Part shown: piece by piece, positions 25,587 to 37,359 of the stretch | Position numbering within the stretch: position 1 is the first letter of the stretch | How the letters are laid out: every line of letters starts with the position of its first letter | Source: Actinomycetota bacterium | GTDB taxonomy: Bacteria > Actinomycetota > Acidimicrobiia > Actinomarinales > Actinomarinaceae | DNA: 44,131 nucleotides | Reading direction: 5' to 3' | Assembly (NCBI GenBank): GCA_014239265.1 | Contig: JAAZZH010000009.1 | Coordinates: 1-44,131 of the forward strand | Translations under genes and position numbers: made by a program | The notes under the pieces: generated by a model | What the model saw: the letters and a program-made list of their open reading frames with translations, nothing else | Databases searched by the model: none | What the model was told of the DNA's origin: nothing

Positions 25587-25660
25587 GCTCTCGTAGCTCA
25601 AATGGATAGAGCAACAGACTTCTAATCTGTAGGTTATAGGTTCGAGTCCTATCGAGAGCG
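25587..25660 (+). tRNA. tRNA-Arg (TCT)
   Basis: gctctcg/cgagagc acceptor, anticodon loop CTTCTAA; CCA not encoded. Confidence 0.95.
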
Positions 25661-25665
25661 CGCGT

Positions 25666-25740
25666 GGTGGTCGTAGCTCAGTTGGTTAGAGCACCTGGTT
25701 GTGGTCCAGGATGTCGCGGGTTCGAATCCCGTCGATCACC
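25666..25740 (+). tRNA. tRNA-His (GTG), with encoded G-1
   Basis: G-1 plus gtggtcg/cgatcac acceptor, anticodon loop TTGTGGT, C73. Confidence 0.94.
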
Positions 25741-25765
25741 CAAATTTTATTAATTAAGGAGAAAA

Positions 25766-27085
25766 TTGAAATATAAGATTAAAAAAGAATCAGAATTTGA
25801 AAAGAATCTTGAAATCAAGGTCGAACTTGAAGATTTAGAAAATCATAGAGATGAAGCCATAAAAAAAATTGGTAAACAAATTAAAGTAGATGGATTCAGG
25901 ACTGGAAAAATTCCTGCCAACATTGTAAAAAGGGAAGTTGGAGAGGATTATATAAATGAGGAAGCTATAGAGCTATTTTTACCACAAACATTATTTTCTA
26001 TTCTCAATGATGAAGAAATATCACCAGCAACTAGACCAGCAATCAAAGAAATTAAAAAAGAAAAAAATCATTTTGATGTAAATGTTTTGATTACCCTTTG
26101 GCCTACGCTTTCAAAATTACCAAAACTTAGTCAAACAGTCGAGGTTGATTCAATTGCCCCTACAGATGAGGAAATCGCAGATCAGATAGAGAGAATAAAA
26201 TCACAATTTGCAGAGGTTTCTAAAGTCGAAAGGCCACTTAATTCAGGAGATTTTGCCATGATGAATTTATCAGCCACAAAAAATGGTATTGAAGTAAAGG
26301 ATTTTACATATAATGACTACCTTTATGAAGTGGGGACTGGTGCTCTTACTCCATCTTTAGACTCCAAACTCGAAGGAGTTGCACCTGGTGCTATCATAAA
26401 ATTTAATGATTCAATCCCACAACTCAATGAAGAGAATGTTGAAGTGACTGTTTTATTAAAGGAGGTTAGGGAAAAGATTTTACCTGAATTAACCGATGAA
26501 TGGGTTTCTGAGACTACAGAATTTGAGAATGTTGATTCCCTAAAAAAGGAATTGGTAGTAAATATTGAAAATGTTAAAAAACAACAGATTGCATCTCAAT
26601 ATCAAGGTCAACTAACAAATAAACTAATTGAAGAGGTAGACATGAAACTTCCAGAACAATTAGTAATTGCAGAAATGGATAGCATTCTACAAAATTTTCT
26701 AAATGAATTAAAGCAAAGCAATATTCAATTAGAAGACTATTTTAAAATAACTGGATTAACTGAAGAAACACTCAGAGATGACCTTAATAAACAAGCTTCA
26801 AGAAATTTAACAATGGTACTAATACTTGATAAAGTCATAGCAGATTTAGACATGAAGCTTGATGAGAAAGATATAGCGTTAGTTGACGAACACATGGTTA
26901 CCCACAAAGATGATGCAGAAGATTCTGATCAAAGTAGCCACAGGATGAATTTAGAAGCTGAATCTCTTCGTAATAAAGCGATGCTTCATATATTGCAACA
27001 AGGTATATCAGTTGATAAGGACGGCGAAAAAGTATACCTACAGGATGTATACAATAGAGATACAGATTTAGGAGAGGAAGAATAA
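25766..27085 (+). CDS. tig: Trigger factor
   Basis: 439 aa, N-terminal ribosome-binding motif [17 protein letters not shown]; directly upstream of clpP-clpX; TTG start with SD ggag. Confidence 0.93.
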   Translation: MKYKIKKESEFEKNLEIKVELEDLENHRDEAIKKIGKQIKVDGFRTGKIPANIVKREVGEDYINEEAIELFLPQTLFSILNDEEISPATRPAIKEIKKEKNHFDVNVLITLWPTLSKLPKLSQTVEVDSIAPTDEEIADQIERIKSQFAEVSKVERPLNSGDFAMMNLSATKNGIEVKDFTYNDYLYEVGTGALTPSLDSKLEGVAPGAIIKFNDSIPQLNEENVEVTVLLKEVREKILPELTDEWVSETTEFENVDSLKKELVVNIENVKKQQIASQYQGQLTNKLIEEVDMKLPEQLVIAEMDSILQNFLNELKQSNIQLEDYFKITGLTEETLRDDLNKQASRNLTMVLILDKVIADLDMKLDEKDIALVDEHMVTHKDDAEDSDQSSHRMNLEAESLRNKAMLHILQQGISVDKDGEKVYLQDVYNRDTDLGEEE

Positions 27086-27086
27086 A

Positions 27087-27704
27087 ATGGAAAAAATACC
27101 TTCAAATTATGTTATACCTACAGTTATTGAAAATACCAGTAGGGGAGAAAGAGCTTTTGATATATATTCAAGGCTATTGAAAGATAGAATTATTTTTCTT
27201 GGTACTCCAATAGATGACGGTGTAGCTAACTCAATTATGGCTCAGTTATTACATCTAGAATCAGAAGATCCTGAAAAAGATATCTTTATGTACATCAACT
27301 CACCAGGTGGGTCTATTACTTCATTGTTTACAATTTTTGACACAATGAACTATATCAGACCAGATATTTCAACAGTCTGCATGGGGCTTGCTGCTTCCGC
27401 TGCATCAGTAATTTTAGCTGGTGGAGCTAAAGGTAAAAGATACAGTCTTCCAAATGCAAGAATTATGCTCCATCAACCATCTGGAGGTATGGAAGGTACT
27501 GTTGCTGACATGGAGAGAAATTTTGACTTAATTGTGTCAATGAGAACTCAATTAAACCAATTACTGGCAGATTTTACCAATCAGGATGTAGAAAAAGTTA
27601 CAGCTGATACTGATAGGGATTTTTGGATGACAGCACAAGAAGCTTTAGAATACGGTATAGTGGATGAAGTACTAACTCAAAGGGAGTTAGTCGACAAAAA
27701 ATAA
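27087..27704 (+). CDS. clpP: ATP-dependent Clp protease proteolytic subunit
   Basis: [15 protein letters not shown] catalytic Ser, MLHQPSGG catalytic His. Confidence 0.97.
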   Translation: MEKIPSNYVIPTVIENTSRGERAFDIYSRLLKDRIIFLGTPIDDGVANSIMAQLLHLESEDPEKDIFMYINSPGGSITSLFTIFDTMNYIRPDISTVCMGLAASAASVILAGGAKGKRYSLPNARIMLHQPSGGMEGTVADMERNFDLIVSMRTQLNQLLADFTNQDVEKVTADTDRDFWMTAQEALEYGIVDEVLTQRELVDKK

Positions 27705-27722
27705 AATAACAGGGTAGTAAAC

Positions 27723-28991
27723 ATGGCTAATAAGGAATCGTCATCCGAACCTCTAAAATGTAGTTTCTGTGGAAAATCCCAGAAACAAGTAATTAAGTTA
27801 ATTGCTGGTCCGGGTGTTTACATTTGTGATGAATGTATAGAACTTTGTACCGAAATCATTGAAGAAGAGAAAATTGACTCTATTGACAGCACGGACGAAG
27901 TTAATCTTCCACTACCGAAAGAAATAAACCATTCTTTAAATGAATTTGTTATCGGACAAAATGATGCAAAGAAAACCCTCGCGGTAGCAGTTTATAATCA
28001 CTACAAAAGAATTTATAAAGATGACACAATTAAAGATGATCTTGAAATACAAAAATCTAATGTTCTAATTTTAGGACCAACAGGTAGCGGTAAAACCTTA
28101 TTGGCACAAACGCTCGCAAAGATATTAAATGTACCATTTGCTATAGCGGATGCTACTACGCTTACTGAGGCAGGTTATGTTGGTGAAGATGTTGAAAACA
28201 TACTACTTTCTCTAATAAATGCTGCAGATTATGATATTCAAAAAGCAGAAAAAGGTATTATATACATCGATGAAATTGATAAGATTACTAGAAAATCTGA
28301 TAACCCCTCAATAACACGAGATGTTTCTGGCGAGGGAGTCCAACAGGCCTTATTGAAAATATTAGAAGGTACTGTAGCTCAGGTCCCACCTCAAGGTGGC
28401 AGAAAACATCCTCAACAAGAGTATCTCCAAATAGATACAACTAACATCCTATTTATTGTCGGTGGTGCATTTGATGGACTTGAAGAAATTATTACTAAGA
28501 GATTAGGCGAAAATTCAATTGGCTTCTCAGCTTCTTTAGAAGGTACTAGTAAAGTAAATGAAAATGAAATATTTCAAAATGTTGAGACTAAAGATTTAAT
28601 AAAGTTTGGCTTAATTCCAGAGTTTATCGGAAGACTTCCTATAGTTACAAATGTAAACGAATTGGAAAAAGAGTCACTTATTAAAATTTTGACAGAGCCA
28701 AAGAATGCAATTACTAAACAATTTAAAAAAATGTTTGCGTTAGATGATATTGATTTAATATTTACAGATGACTCATTAGATGCTCTTGCCGACTTAGCAC
28801 TAGAAAGAAATACAGGAGCAAGAGGTCTGAGATCAATACTCGAAAAAATACTCTTGAATGAAATGTATGAATCTCCATCTAGAAAAGATATAGATCAAAT
28901 TATCTTAGATAAAGAAAATGTTCTTGATGGTATTCAACCTAAACTAGTTTTAAATTCAAACAAAGATTCTAAAAATTCAAAACCTGCATAG
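27723..28991 (+). CDS. clpX: ATP-dependent Clp protease ATPase subunit ClpX
   Basis: N-terminal C4 zinc finger CSFCGKSQ...CDECIELC, Walker A GPTGSGKT, Walker [11 protein letters not shown]. Confidence 0.97.
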   Translation: MANKESSSEPLKCSFCGKSQKQVIKLIAGPGVYICDECIELCTEIIEEEKIDSIDSTDEVNLPLPKEINHSLNEFVIGQNDAKKTLAVAVYNHYKRIYKDDTIKDDLEIQKSNVLILGPTGSGKTLLAQTLAKILNVPFAIADATTLTEAGYVGEDVENILLSLINAADYDIQKAEKGIIYIDEIDKITRKSDNPSITRDVSGEGVQQALLKILEGTVAQVPPQGGRKHPQQEYLQIDTTNILFIVGGAFDGLEEIITKRLGENSIGFSASLEGTSKVNENEIFQNVETKDLIKFGLIPEFIGRLPIVTNVNELEKESLIKILTEPKNAITKQFKKMFALDDIDLIFTDDSLDALADLALERNTGARGLRSILEKILLNEMYESPSRKDIDQIILDKENVLDGIQPKLVLNSNKDSKNSKPA

Positions 28992-28995
28992 TTAG

Positions 28996-31590
28996 ATGCG
29001 AGATGAACAGTACGAGCCCTTAAAAATAGAAAAAAAATGGCAAAAAGTATGGGCCGATCAAAATAAATTTGAACCTAAACCTTCAGATAAGCAATTTTCT
29101 ATAGTAATCCCTCCGCCAAATGTTACAGGATCTCTTCATATGGGGCATGCCTTGGAACATTCTATTATCGATGTACTAGTTAGATATAAAAGGCTAAATG
29201 GATTTGAAACTTTATGGGTTCCCGGAACAGATCATGCAGGAATTATTACACAATTACTTGTCGAAAAAGAATTGTCGAATCAAGGAACAAGTAAAGAGGT
29301 ACTTGGCAGAGACAAATTTATTGATGAAGTATGGAAGTGGAAAGAGACATCTGGTGAGAATATTTCAAATCAAATGAAAACACTTGGTATGAGCTGTGAT
29401 TGGAGTATGGAAAGATTTACTATGGATGAAGGTCTTTCCGATGCCGTTAAGCAGGTATTCATTGATTTGTACGAAAAAGATTTGATATACAAAGGAACTC
29501 GGATGGTTAACTGGGACACAACACTAATGTCTGCAGTCTCTGATCTGGAAGTAAACATGACTTCTAAGCAGGGAAAACTATGGAATCTCAGATACAAAGT
29601 AGGAGATGAACATTTAGTAATCGCAACAACACGCCCAGAAACATTATTAGGAGATTCAGCAATTGCTGTTAATCCTAATGATGAACGGTATAAAAACTTA
29701 ATCGGCAAAAAAGCAATCATCCCATTGGTTAATAGAGAAGTTCCAATAATTGCAGATGAATATGTTGATATCGAATTTGGATCAGGCTGTGTAAAAATTA
29801 CACCAGCACATGATTTTAATGATTACGAAATTGGTATTAAGCACTCACTAGAATTAATCAGCTGTATGAATCTTGATGGTTCAATTTCAAATGACGAGTT
29901 TATTCCCAAAAATCTAAGGGGGCTTGATAGGTTCGAAGCAAGAAAAATAATTATTCAAGAATTACAAAAGCTTGATCAAGTTGAAAAGATCGATGATTAT
30001 ACAAATCAAATACCAATAGGAGATAGGTCAAAAAGCATACTTGAACCCATGATTACAGAACAATGGTTTGTTAAAACTAAAGATATTGCTAAGGATGCAA
30101 TTAAAGCTGTCGAGACCGATGAAATTAAGTTTATCCCAAAAAACTGGGAAAAGACTTATTTTGAATGGATGTACAACATTCAAGACTGGTGTATATCAAG
30201 ACAGATATGGTGGGGACATAGAATTCCAGCATGGTATGACGATAATGGGAACATATATGTTGGTTTATCAGAAGAAGATGTGAGAAGTAAAAATAATCTA
30301 TCGAACGAGATAGCTCTTACTCAAGATGGAGATGTCCTCGATACATGGTTCTCGTCAGCATTGTGGCCATTTTCAACCCTTGGTTGGCCAGAGGATACCG
30401 ATAAATTAAAACAATATTATCCAACTTCATTACTAGTGACAGGATTTGATATCATATTTTTTTGGGTAGCCAGGATGATAATGATGGGTTTACATGTCCA
30501 GAAAGAAGTACCTTTTCAAGATATATTAATACATGGTTTAGTAAGAGATTCAAAAGGTCGTAAAATGTCTAAAAGTTTAGGTAATACAATTGATCCTCTA
30601 GAGTTATCTGTAAATCATGGTGCGGATGCACTAAGGTTTTCTTTAATAGAAAAGGCATCACCAGGTCAAGATGTTCCATTCGATGAAGAGTGGACTGTAG
30701 CAGCCAAAAAATTTGGTAACAAGATCTGGAATGCTGCAAAATTTGTACACCTTTACACAGACGACTCTGATGATCTAAAAAATGATGAGATTATAAGTAA
30801 GGAAAATATATGGATACTCACAAGATTTAATCAAGTATTAAATGAATTCGAACTCTTATTCAATGACTATAAAGTATCTGACGCTTATAAAGTATTTTAT
30901 AATTTTCTATGGTCAGATCTGTTTGATTGGTATTTTGAATTATCTAAAAATCTTATTACAAACAATATCAATAAAGATGAAACTAGCTATGTCCTGAGAT
31001 CTGTATTTTTAAAATCATTAAAGATTCTAAATCCAGCAATGCCGCACATCACAGAGGAAATATGGAGTTCATTTGATGAAACTTTACTAATTGACAATGT
31101 TTGGCCTGATAAATATAAGGTCAATCAAAATGATACACAAGAAGTAGAAGCACTGAAAAATATAATTAGTCAGATACGAAACTTTAAAGTTACGTATGGA
31201 CTTAAAAATTCACAATCTATTGAGGTACATAGTTCAGCGATTTTTGAGGACTGGTTCATAATGCAGCTAGAGGTACTAACAAAGTGTACCGTTCAGAAAG
31301 ATAGTGATATCTTTTCTAGAGAGAAGAATTTAGTAGTTTTTCAGCATCAAAACTTTAAGTTTGGACTAGTTCCCGGAGAGTATATTGATATTGAGGTCGA
31401 AAAGAAAAAATTGAACAAAAAATTAGCTGAACTCAGTAAAACTCTAGATGTCTCAAAATCTCGTTTAGATAATAAAAAGTTTGTAGAAAATGCAAAACCT
31501 GAATTGATTCAACAAGAAAAGAAAAACCTAGCTAATGTTACATTAGAAATAGACACTATTAATGAAACTCTAAATACCCTTAATGGATAA
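28996..31590 (+). CDS. valS: Valyl-tRNA synthetase
   Basis: PPPNVTGSLHMGHAL (HIGH) and GRKMSKSLGNTIDPL (KMSKS), C-terminal coiled coil. Confidence 0.97.
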   Translation: MRDEQYEPLKIEKKWQKVWADQNKFEPKPSDKQFSIVIPPPNVTGSLHMGHALEHSIIDVLVRYKRLNGFETLWVPGTDHAGIITQLLVEKELSNQGTSKEVLGRDKFIDEVWKWKETSGENISNQMKTLGMSCDWSMERFTMDEGLSDAVKQVFIDLYEKDLIYKGTRMVNWDTTLMSAVSDLEVNMTSKQGKLWNLRYKVGDEHLVIATTRPETLLGDSAIAVNPNDERYKNLIGKKAIIPLVNREVPIIADEYVDIEFGSGCVKITPAHDFNDYEIGIKHSLELISCMNLDGSISNDEFIPKNLRGLDRFEARKIIIQELQKLDQVEKIDDYTNQIPIGDRSKSILEPMITEQWFVKTKDIAKDAIKAVETDEIKFIPKNWEKTYFEWMYNIQDWCISRQIWWGHRIPAWYDDNGNIYVGLSEEDVRSKNNLSNEIALTQDGDVLDTWFSSALWPFSTLGWPEDTDKLKQYYPTSLLVTGFDIIFFWVARMIMMGLHVQKEVPFQDILIHGLVRDSKGRKMSKSLGNTIDPLELSVNHGADALRFSLIEKASPGQDVPFDEEWTVAAKKFGNKIWNAAKFVHLYTDDSDDLKNDEIISKENIWILTRFNQVLNEFELLFNDYKVSDAYKVFYNFLWSDLFDWYFELSKNLITNNINKDETSYVLRSVFLKSLKILNPAMPHITEEIWSSFDETLLIDNVWPDKYKVNQNDTQEVEALKNIISQIRNFKVTYGLKNSQSIEVHSSAIFEDWFIMQLEVLTKCTVQKDSDIFSREKNLVVFQHQNFKFGLVPGEYIDIEVEKKKLNKKLAELSKTLDVSKSRLDNKKFVENAKPELIQQEKKNLANVTLEIDTINETLNTLNG

Positions 31591-32797
31591 CCTTCATTAC
31601 CTATTACAAAAAGCGTCATCTAATTCAAACAAGAACTTAGAAATATTATCAAATTTTTTTTCCCAAGAAGAGAAACAACTATTAACTCAGAGATCGGTTT
31701 CAATAGTTGGTACAAATGGTAAGACTTCAACGGCTACTGTTCTAAATGAATTGTTATCTAGAAATGGTTTAAGTACGATACTTTTTACTTCACCTCACTT
31801 AGTTAATGTGAATGAAAGGATTCAAATTAAAAAAGAAATTATAAAAGATATTGATCTTGATAGGGGAATGGAAAAGGTAAGAGTATTTGAAGATAAAAAT
31901 AAAATTACTCTTGGATATTTTGAGTCGATTTTTTTAATTGCTGCAACTTATTTTTTGAATAATAATTTAGATATTTTCATTGTTGAGGCTGGTATCGGAG
32001 GACGGCTAGATACAACTTCAATACTAAATAGCCAGATAGTGTGTTTAACCAATATTGGTTTAGATCATACTGAACTGCTTGGGACGACTATAGAAGAAAT
32101 ATTACATGAGAAAATATTAGTATCAAAAAATGTAAAACAATTCATAAACGGAAGCGCAGAAATACATACAAAGTATGAACATCTCATCAAAGAGTCTCTT
32201 AAATTAAAAAATGAAGACTATCATCTAGGTTTTAAAGATGATGAATATGTTAATTCTTCGAGTATTGTTAAAACAAATTATTTGAAATCTAATCAAAGTA
32301 ACGCAATTAAAGCATCGAAAGTTATTCTCGGTAATCTAAATAAAACTGATAATTTCAACAATGATCCGTTATATCTTGAAAATATTAAAAAAATGAAAAC
32401 AGAAGGTAGGTTTCAGGTAATCCAAAATCTCCCTAGTCTAAAAATTATCGATGGTGCGCACAATCCATCAGGAATTAAGGCTTTTTTTGATCTACTTGAA
32501 TATTCCTACAATATAGGTGATGTTAAAAATTTTGATTGTTATGTCGGCTTCAATAAAAATAAGGATTACAGGGAAATGCTAAAAACAATATGGTTAAAGA
32601 GATATCTGAATATTAAGCTTCTCGAGGATGGTAGTTTTTTTAAACAACAAAAAACTTATACGTTGGAAAAATTTTTTATAGCTAATAATAAAGATATCCA
32701 AAAAAGTACATTAAAAGAATTTCATTTGTCTAACAAGCCATCTATTTTGTTAGGTAGTTTATATTTAATTGGAGAGTATATAAAGGAATACAAATGA
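31583..32797 (+). CDS. folC: Folylpolyglutamate synthase / dihydrofolate synthase
   Basis: [56 protein letters not shown]. Confidence 0.92.
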   Translation: MDNLHYLLQKASSNSNKNLEILSNFFSQEEKQLLTQRSVSIVGTNGKTSTATVLNELLSRNGLSTILFTSPHLVNVNERIQIKKEIIKDIDLDRGMEKVRVFEDKNKITLGYFESIFLIAATYFLNNNLDIFIVEAGIGGRLDTTSILNSQIVCLTNIGLDHTELLGTTIEEILHEKILVSKNVKQFINGSAEIHTKYEHLIKESLKLKNEDYHLGFKDDEYVNSSSIVKTNYLKSNQSNAIKASKVILGNLNKTDNFNNDPLYLENIKKMKTEGRFQVIQNLPSLKIIDGAHNPSGIKAFFDLLEYSYNIGDVKNFDCYVGFNKNKDYREMLKTIWLKRYLNIKLLEDGSFFKQQKTYTLEKFFIANNKDIQKSTLKEFHLSNKPSILLGSLYLIGEYIKEYK

Positions 32798-33189
32798 AAA
32801 CATTTTTTATGATTAAACCTGACGGAGTTCAAAGAAACATAATTGGCGATGTTGTTAATAGAGTAGAAAAAGAAGACTTTGTAATTACAAAGATGAAAAT
32901 GATGCAAATTTCTACTGAATTAGCAGAAATGCACTATGCAGAGCACTCAGAAAAACCCTTTTTTGGTGATCTTGTAACTTTTATAACAAGTGGTCCAGTT
33001 GTTGCAATGCAAGTTGAGGGAGATAATGCTGTTCTTGCTATCAGAGAACTCATGGGAGCAACAAACCCTGCAGATGCTGAACCTGGAACAATAAGAGGAG
33101 ATTTGGCATCTAAGCTCGAGGAAAATGTAGTCCACGGCTCTGACTCTGAAGAGAGCGCCACAAGAGAATTGGGACTATTTTTTAACTAA
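32794..33189 (+). CDS. ndk: Nucleoside diphosphate kinase
   Basis: [49 protein letters not shown]. Confidence 0.97.
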   Translation: MKTFFMIKPDGVQRNIIGDVVNRVEKEDFVITKMKMMQISTELAEMHYAEHSEKPFFGDLVTFITSGPVVAMQVEGDNAVLAIRELMGATNPADAEPGTIRGDLASKLEENVVHGSDSEESATRELGLFFN

Positions 33190-33236
33190 AAAAATTCTAT
33201 TTCACTTCAATATTTAGTCTATTATTCTGAATATAC

Positions 33237-34280
33237 ATGGCAGGATTAAATCTTAGAAGAACTTTATTTGGCGGTAATGATATTGCAATAGATCTTGGAA
33301 CCGCAAATACACTTATTTACGTAAAAGGTGTAGGCGTTGTCGTTGATGAACCTACAATACTTGCCATAAACAAAGGTGATGGAAGTATTTTAGCTGTTGG
33401 AAATGAAGCCAAAAAACTTATTGGACGCGTTCCAGACTCAATTGAACTAGTAAAACCCCTGCGAGATGGAGTAATCTCAGAGATTGAAATGGCTGAGGAA
33501 TTAGTCAAAACCTTGCTAACTAGGGCTATAGGTAGAGCTTATTCAAAACCAAGAATAGTCATATGCGTTCCAAATGGGGTAACTAGTGTTGAGCAAAGGT
33601 CAATTGAAACAGCAGCTCATGCCACAGGTGCATCTGAAGTCTTTACTATAGAAGAGCCAATGGCAGCCTCAATAGGTGCAGGATTACAAGTTTTTGAACC
33701 AGTCGGAAATATGGTTATTGATATTGGTGGTGGTACAACTGAGATTGCAGTGATCTCCATGGGTGATGTTGTAAATGCTAACTCTGTTCGTATAGGTGGA
33801 GAGGATATGACGGAGAGACTAATTGAATATCTTAGAAGTGAACATGCAATGTTAATTGACGAGGGTATTGCAGAGTCACTCAAACATGCTGTTGGATCTG
33901 CTTTTCAATTCGACAAGGAACCACAGGTTACAGTGACAGGTAGGGATATAGTGAAAGGTGTACCAAAACAGGTATTACTAGAGGCCTCAGATGTGCGAGA
34001 AGCTTTGGCTCCAATAGTAAATGAAATTATTGAGGCTATAAGAATTTCACTATCTAAAACACCACCAGCTCTAGTTTCTGATATTGATAAAGATGGTGCC
34101 TGGCTCACAGGTGGCGGATCAATTTTAAAACAGCTTGATAGAAAAATTGCAGAAGAGCTAGGTATTCCAATAAATATGACAGATGACCCACTAAGTACAG
34201 TTGTAGTAGGCTCAGGCATTTGCCTTGAAAGGTTTGAAGATTTTAGGACAGTTTTAAAGTCATCACCAAAACCAAATTAA
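33237..34280 (+). CDS. mreB: Rod shape-determining protein MreB
   Basis: DIAIDLGTANTLIYVKGVGVVVDEP, MVIDIGGGTTEIAVIS. Confidence 0.97.
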   Translation: MAGLNLRRTLFGGNDIAIDLGTANTLIYVKGVGVVVDEPTILAINKGDGSILAVGNEAKKLIGRVPDSIELVKPLRDGVISEIEMAEELVKTLLTRAIGRAYSKPRIVICVPNGVTSVEQRSIETAAHATGASEVFTIEEPMAASIGAGLQVFEPVGNMVIDIGGGTTEIAVISMGDVVNANSVRIGGEDMTERLIEYLRSEHAMLIDEGIAESLKHAVGSAFQFDKEPQVTVTGRDIVKGVPKQVLLEASDVREALAPIVNEIIEAIRISLSKTPPALVSDIDKDGAWLTGGGSILKQLDRKIAEELGIPINMTDDPLSTVVVGSGICLERFEDFRTVLKSSPKPN

Positions 34281-34283
34281 GCC

Positions 34284-34892
34284 ATGATCAATAACAACAG
34301 TCCTAAAAGACGAGTGTATATTTTTTATATTTTGGGCATTATTTTATCTGCAACAGTACTTACAGTTGATATTTTTTCTGACAAAAGTGTATCAACCTAT
34401 CTAAATAATAAATTGAGTGTATTGTCACCTACACCACTAGTAAGTTCAAATTTTCGTTTTCCTGAAATCGAAGTATTTAAAAGTAAGAGTAATTTAATAA
34501 ATGAAAATATTAGATTAAAAAATGAAGTCATTGAATTACGTAAACTTAAAGTCGAAAACGAAAAACTTAAGATTGAGAATGAGGCAAATAAATTTATTGT
34601 TAAAGAGGTTGATTCTTCAATTTATGATATTTATGAATCTTCGATTATATTTAAAACTCTTACAAACCAATACATTATCTCAGGTGGAGAGAATCTTAAT
34701 CTTAATGAGAAAAATTTAGTTATAGACGAAAATTCCTACGTAATTGGAGTCATATCAGCAGTAAGACAAAATAGATCTATTATCTCTACAATTCTTAATC
34801 CTTCTTTTTCAATAGAGGGTATTGATAAATATGGTAATGAGTATTTAATAACTTCAGATAGCAAAAATTTATATGTCAAAAAAAAAACCTAA
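34284..34892 (+). CDS. mreC: Rod shape-determining protein MreC, N-terminal part (frame ends right after an A10 tract)
   Basis: TM plus coiled coil and MreC beta domain; between mreB and mreD; stops just after gtcAAAAAAAAAAcc. Confidence 0.85.
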   Translation: MINNNSPKRRVYIFYILGIILSATVLTVDIFSDKSVSTYLNNKLSVLSPTPLVSSNFRFPEIEVFKSKSNLINENIRLKNEVIELRKLKVENEKLKIENEANKFIVKEVDSSIYDIYESSIIFKTLTNQYIISGGENLNLNEKNLVIDENSYVIGVISAVRQNRSIISTILNPSFSIEGIDKYGNEYLITSDSKNLYVKKKT

Positions 34893-35079
34893 AAAGACTA
34901 ATAATACTGACATAAAGTACATTTATACAGATGTTATTTTTGGCCATCCTGGACAATTCCCAATTATTGATTTGTCTTCGACATCAATAAATATTGCCAA
35001 TAATAAAATTACTGCAGAACAAGAGATAAATTTGAATATCAATTACTTTTCAAATATTTATTTAGTAAAAACAAAATGA
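34873..35079 (+). CDS. mreC: MreC C-terminal part in the +1 frame (likely the same gene as 34284-34892)
   Basis: KYIYTDVIFGHPGQFPIIDLSSTSINIANNKITAEQEINLNINYFSNIYLVKTK resembles the MreC C-terminal beta domain; continuous with ORF1 if A10 were A9. Confidence 0.75.
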   Translation: MSKKKPKKTNNTDIKYIYTDVIFGHPGQFPIIDLSSTSINIANNKITAEQEINLNINYFSNIYLVKTK

Positions 35080-35546
35080 CGTACCTTAAAAATCTCATTC
35101 TAACTTTTTTAACATTCTTTTTAATATTTACTGAAATAAGAGTTAATACTTTTCTAACTAACAATGTGTATTTTGAATTTTATCCCTTTCTTATTTATCT
35201 TTTTTATGTCTCATCAAAATATTTCTCAAGGAGTTCTGTATTGATTCTTGTCTTAAATGGTTTTTATTATGACATATTTTATACCACTAACTTTTTAGGT
35301 GAAACATCAATAAAATTGCTGCTTATCTGTATTGTCACCCATTTCATTTCAACAAAACTGAGTAAGAGTATTTTTACTAATTTTTTATTATTTTATATAT
35401 GTTTGTTACTTTATAAATATGAGCTGATTGTTGGAGATATCGGCATGTCACTATTTTATTTTTTAGTTATTTGTTTGCCTAATTACCTTTTATTTAGAGC
35501 ATTGAACAGTAATCTTAGAAGAGATGTTTTTTCAGCAAAAATTTAG
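35076..35546 (+). CDS. mreD: Rod shape-determining protein MreD
   Basis: 156-aa multi-TM protein between mreC and mrdA; synteny. Confidence 0.8.
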   Translation: MTYLKNLILTFLTFFLIFTEIRVNTFLTNNVYFEFYPFLIYLFYVSSKYFSRSSVLILVLNGFYYDIFYTTNFLGETSIKLLLICIVTHFISTKLSKSIFTNFLLFYICLLLYKYELIVGDIGMSLFYFLVICLPNYLLFRALNSNLRRDVFSAKI

Positions 35547-37359
35547 ACTACTTACTACCTTAATAGGCATAATCTTCCTTACATTACTTTTTAATGTTTA
35601 CAATTTACAAACATCTGATAGGGAAGCTTCTTTAGTATCAGTAAATAAACAAACGCTTGATACATTCTATATCCCATCTCCAAGAGGTGAAATTTTTGAT
35701 GCGAACAATAATAAGCTTGTATCTTCCTCCTTAGAACCACATCTGTTTTTAAATCTTAGAAAAATTAACGATAACAATAGAAGCCAATATGAGCAGTATG
35801 TAAAATATAACTTTGTTGACTTAAGTGAGGACTTTATTGATGAAATATTCGAAAGTGAAGATTTATTAATAAGAATTGCCAACATTCAAAACCTTAATTT
35901 TGATAGTAGACAAAGCTTGGCTTCTTTAGAGGCATTTGAAATTTTTGATTTCCCCGTACGCAAATATGAGTACAATAATATTGCATCCCACATTGTAGGC
36001 TATTTGGGAGAACCTTCATTCGAAGATGCTAGAGATTTCCCTCTTTCGATTAAGCCAAATATAGTAGGTAAAAGCGGTTTAGAAAGATATTATCAAGATG
36101 ATTTAGCAGGCATACCTACCGAAATAATATTTAAAGATGATGAAATAGAACAGATAATAAAGGGTACTCCCGGAAAAGATATATTTACAAGTTTAGATAT
36201 CAAGCTTCAAACAATAGCAACAGAGTCTTTATTACAGGGTATTGAATTAGCAAATGGAATTAATGAGACAGAAAACAAAGTACAAAGAGGGGCTATTGTC
36301 GTTCTAGATATTAGAACGAATGAAGTAATTTCGCTTGTTTCCCTTCCTGATTACAACCCTAACAATTTCATTGACGGGATATCTCGGACAGAATTTAATA
36401 AACTAAATATATCAGGGGCTTTTATTAATTACTCTATTCAAGGTCAATATCCCCCAGGATCCGTTTTTAAAGTAGTTGCATACTGGCTTGCAGAAGAAGA
36501 AAATATCTATCCGGAGGGCTTATCCTCAAGGAATCAGAGGATTAACTGTAAAGGTAGTCTTTCATTTGGTTTCGATGATGGGTCTCAACAAGTTTATAAT
36601 GACTGGAAAGAAGATGGTCATGGAAATGTAGATTTAGGATCTTCAATTAAGCAGTCCTGTAATGTTTACTTCTGGGATATTGCTCTAAAAATATGGAGAG
36701 ACTATGAAGGTTCCACAGCGGAGTCAATTCTTCAGGAGTACGCTAAAAGTCTGGGATTTGGTACAGCCACAAATATTGATTTACCGTACGAAGCAGACGG
36801 AGTAGTAGCAGATAGAGAGCTTTTCGAAAACTGGGCAATATCTCAACCAGAGCGAGTTAGACCAGAGGGTTGGTTAGGTGGAGATTTAATGAACCTTATT
36901 ATTGGTCAAGGAGCTATAACAAGTACACCTATCCAGGTTGCAAATGCATACAGAACTCTTATTTCTGGTAATTTAAGCTACCCATACATTAATAAGAATA
37001 GAGAGAGCCAACCAGAGGAATCTATTGGGGTAACTGAAGATTTTGTCAATTTTTTACTTAAAGATCTTAATTCTGTTACTAACGAGGGTGGCACAGCACA
37101 TGCTTCTTTTTCAATACTTGGTAATGAAGTCAAAGATGTTGGTGGAAAAACTGGAACAGCACAAAACTCAGGAGATAAAAATAATACTTCATGGTTTGTC
37201 GGTGTGGATTCAGTAAGCAACCCAAGGTATATTATTGCCACGGTTGTCGAAGAGGGGGGTTCTGGTAGTGCTATAGCTGCACCAGTCACTCGTAGAGTGA
37301 TACAGTCTTTAAGAGAGATGGAGATAACACCAGTTAAATTTGGAGAGATTACCGAATGA
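35524..37359 (+). CDS. mrdA: Penicillin-binding protein 2
   Basis: PBP dimer domain, PPGSVFKV (SxxK), KQSCNVYFWDI (SxN), GGKTGTAQ (KTG). Confidence 0.95.
   Translation: MFFQQKFRLLTTLIGIIFLTLLFNVYNLQTSDREASLVSVNKQTLDTFYIPSPRGEIFDANNNKLVSSSLEPHLFLNLRKINDNNRSQYEQYVKYNFVDLSEDFIDEIFESEDLLIRIANIQNLNFDSRQSLASLEAFEIFDFPVRKYEYNNIASHIVGYLGEPSFEDARDFPLSIKPNIVGKSGLERYYQDDLAGIPTEIIFKDDEIEQIIKGTPGKDIFTSLDIKLQTIATESLLQGIELANGINETENKVQRGAIVVLDIRTNEVISLVSLPDYNPNNFIDGISRTEFNKLNISGAFINYSIQGQYPPGSVFKVVAYWLAEEENIYPEGLSSRNQRINCKGSLSFGFDDGSQQVYNDWKEDGHGNVDLGSSIKQSCNVYFWDIALKIWRDYEGSTAESILQEYAKSLGFGTATNIDLPYEADGVVADRELFENWAISQPERVRPEGWLGGDLMNLIIGQGAITSTPIQVANAYRTLISGNLSYPYINKNRESQPEESIGVTEDFVNFLLKDLNSVTNEGGTAHASFSILGNEVKDVGGKTGTAQNSGDKNNTSWFVGVDSVSNPRYIIATVVEEGGSGSAIAAPVTRRVIQSLREMEITPVKFGEITE

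Noticed and set aside
34873-35079. 34873-35079 as an independent small gene
   Set aside because: Its sequence matches the missing MreC C-terminal domain and is fused to ORF1 by a one-base change in the A10 tract.
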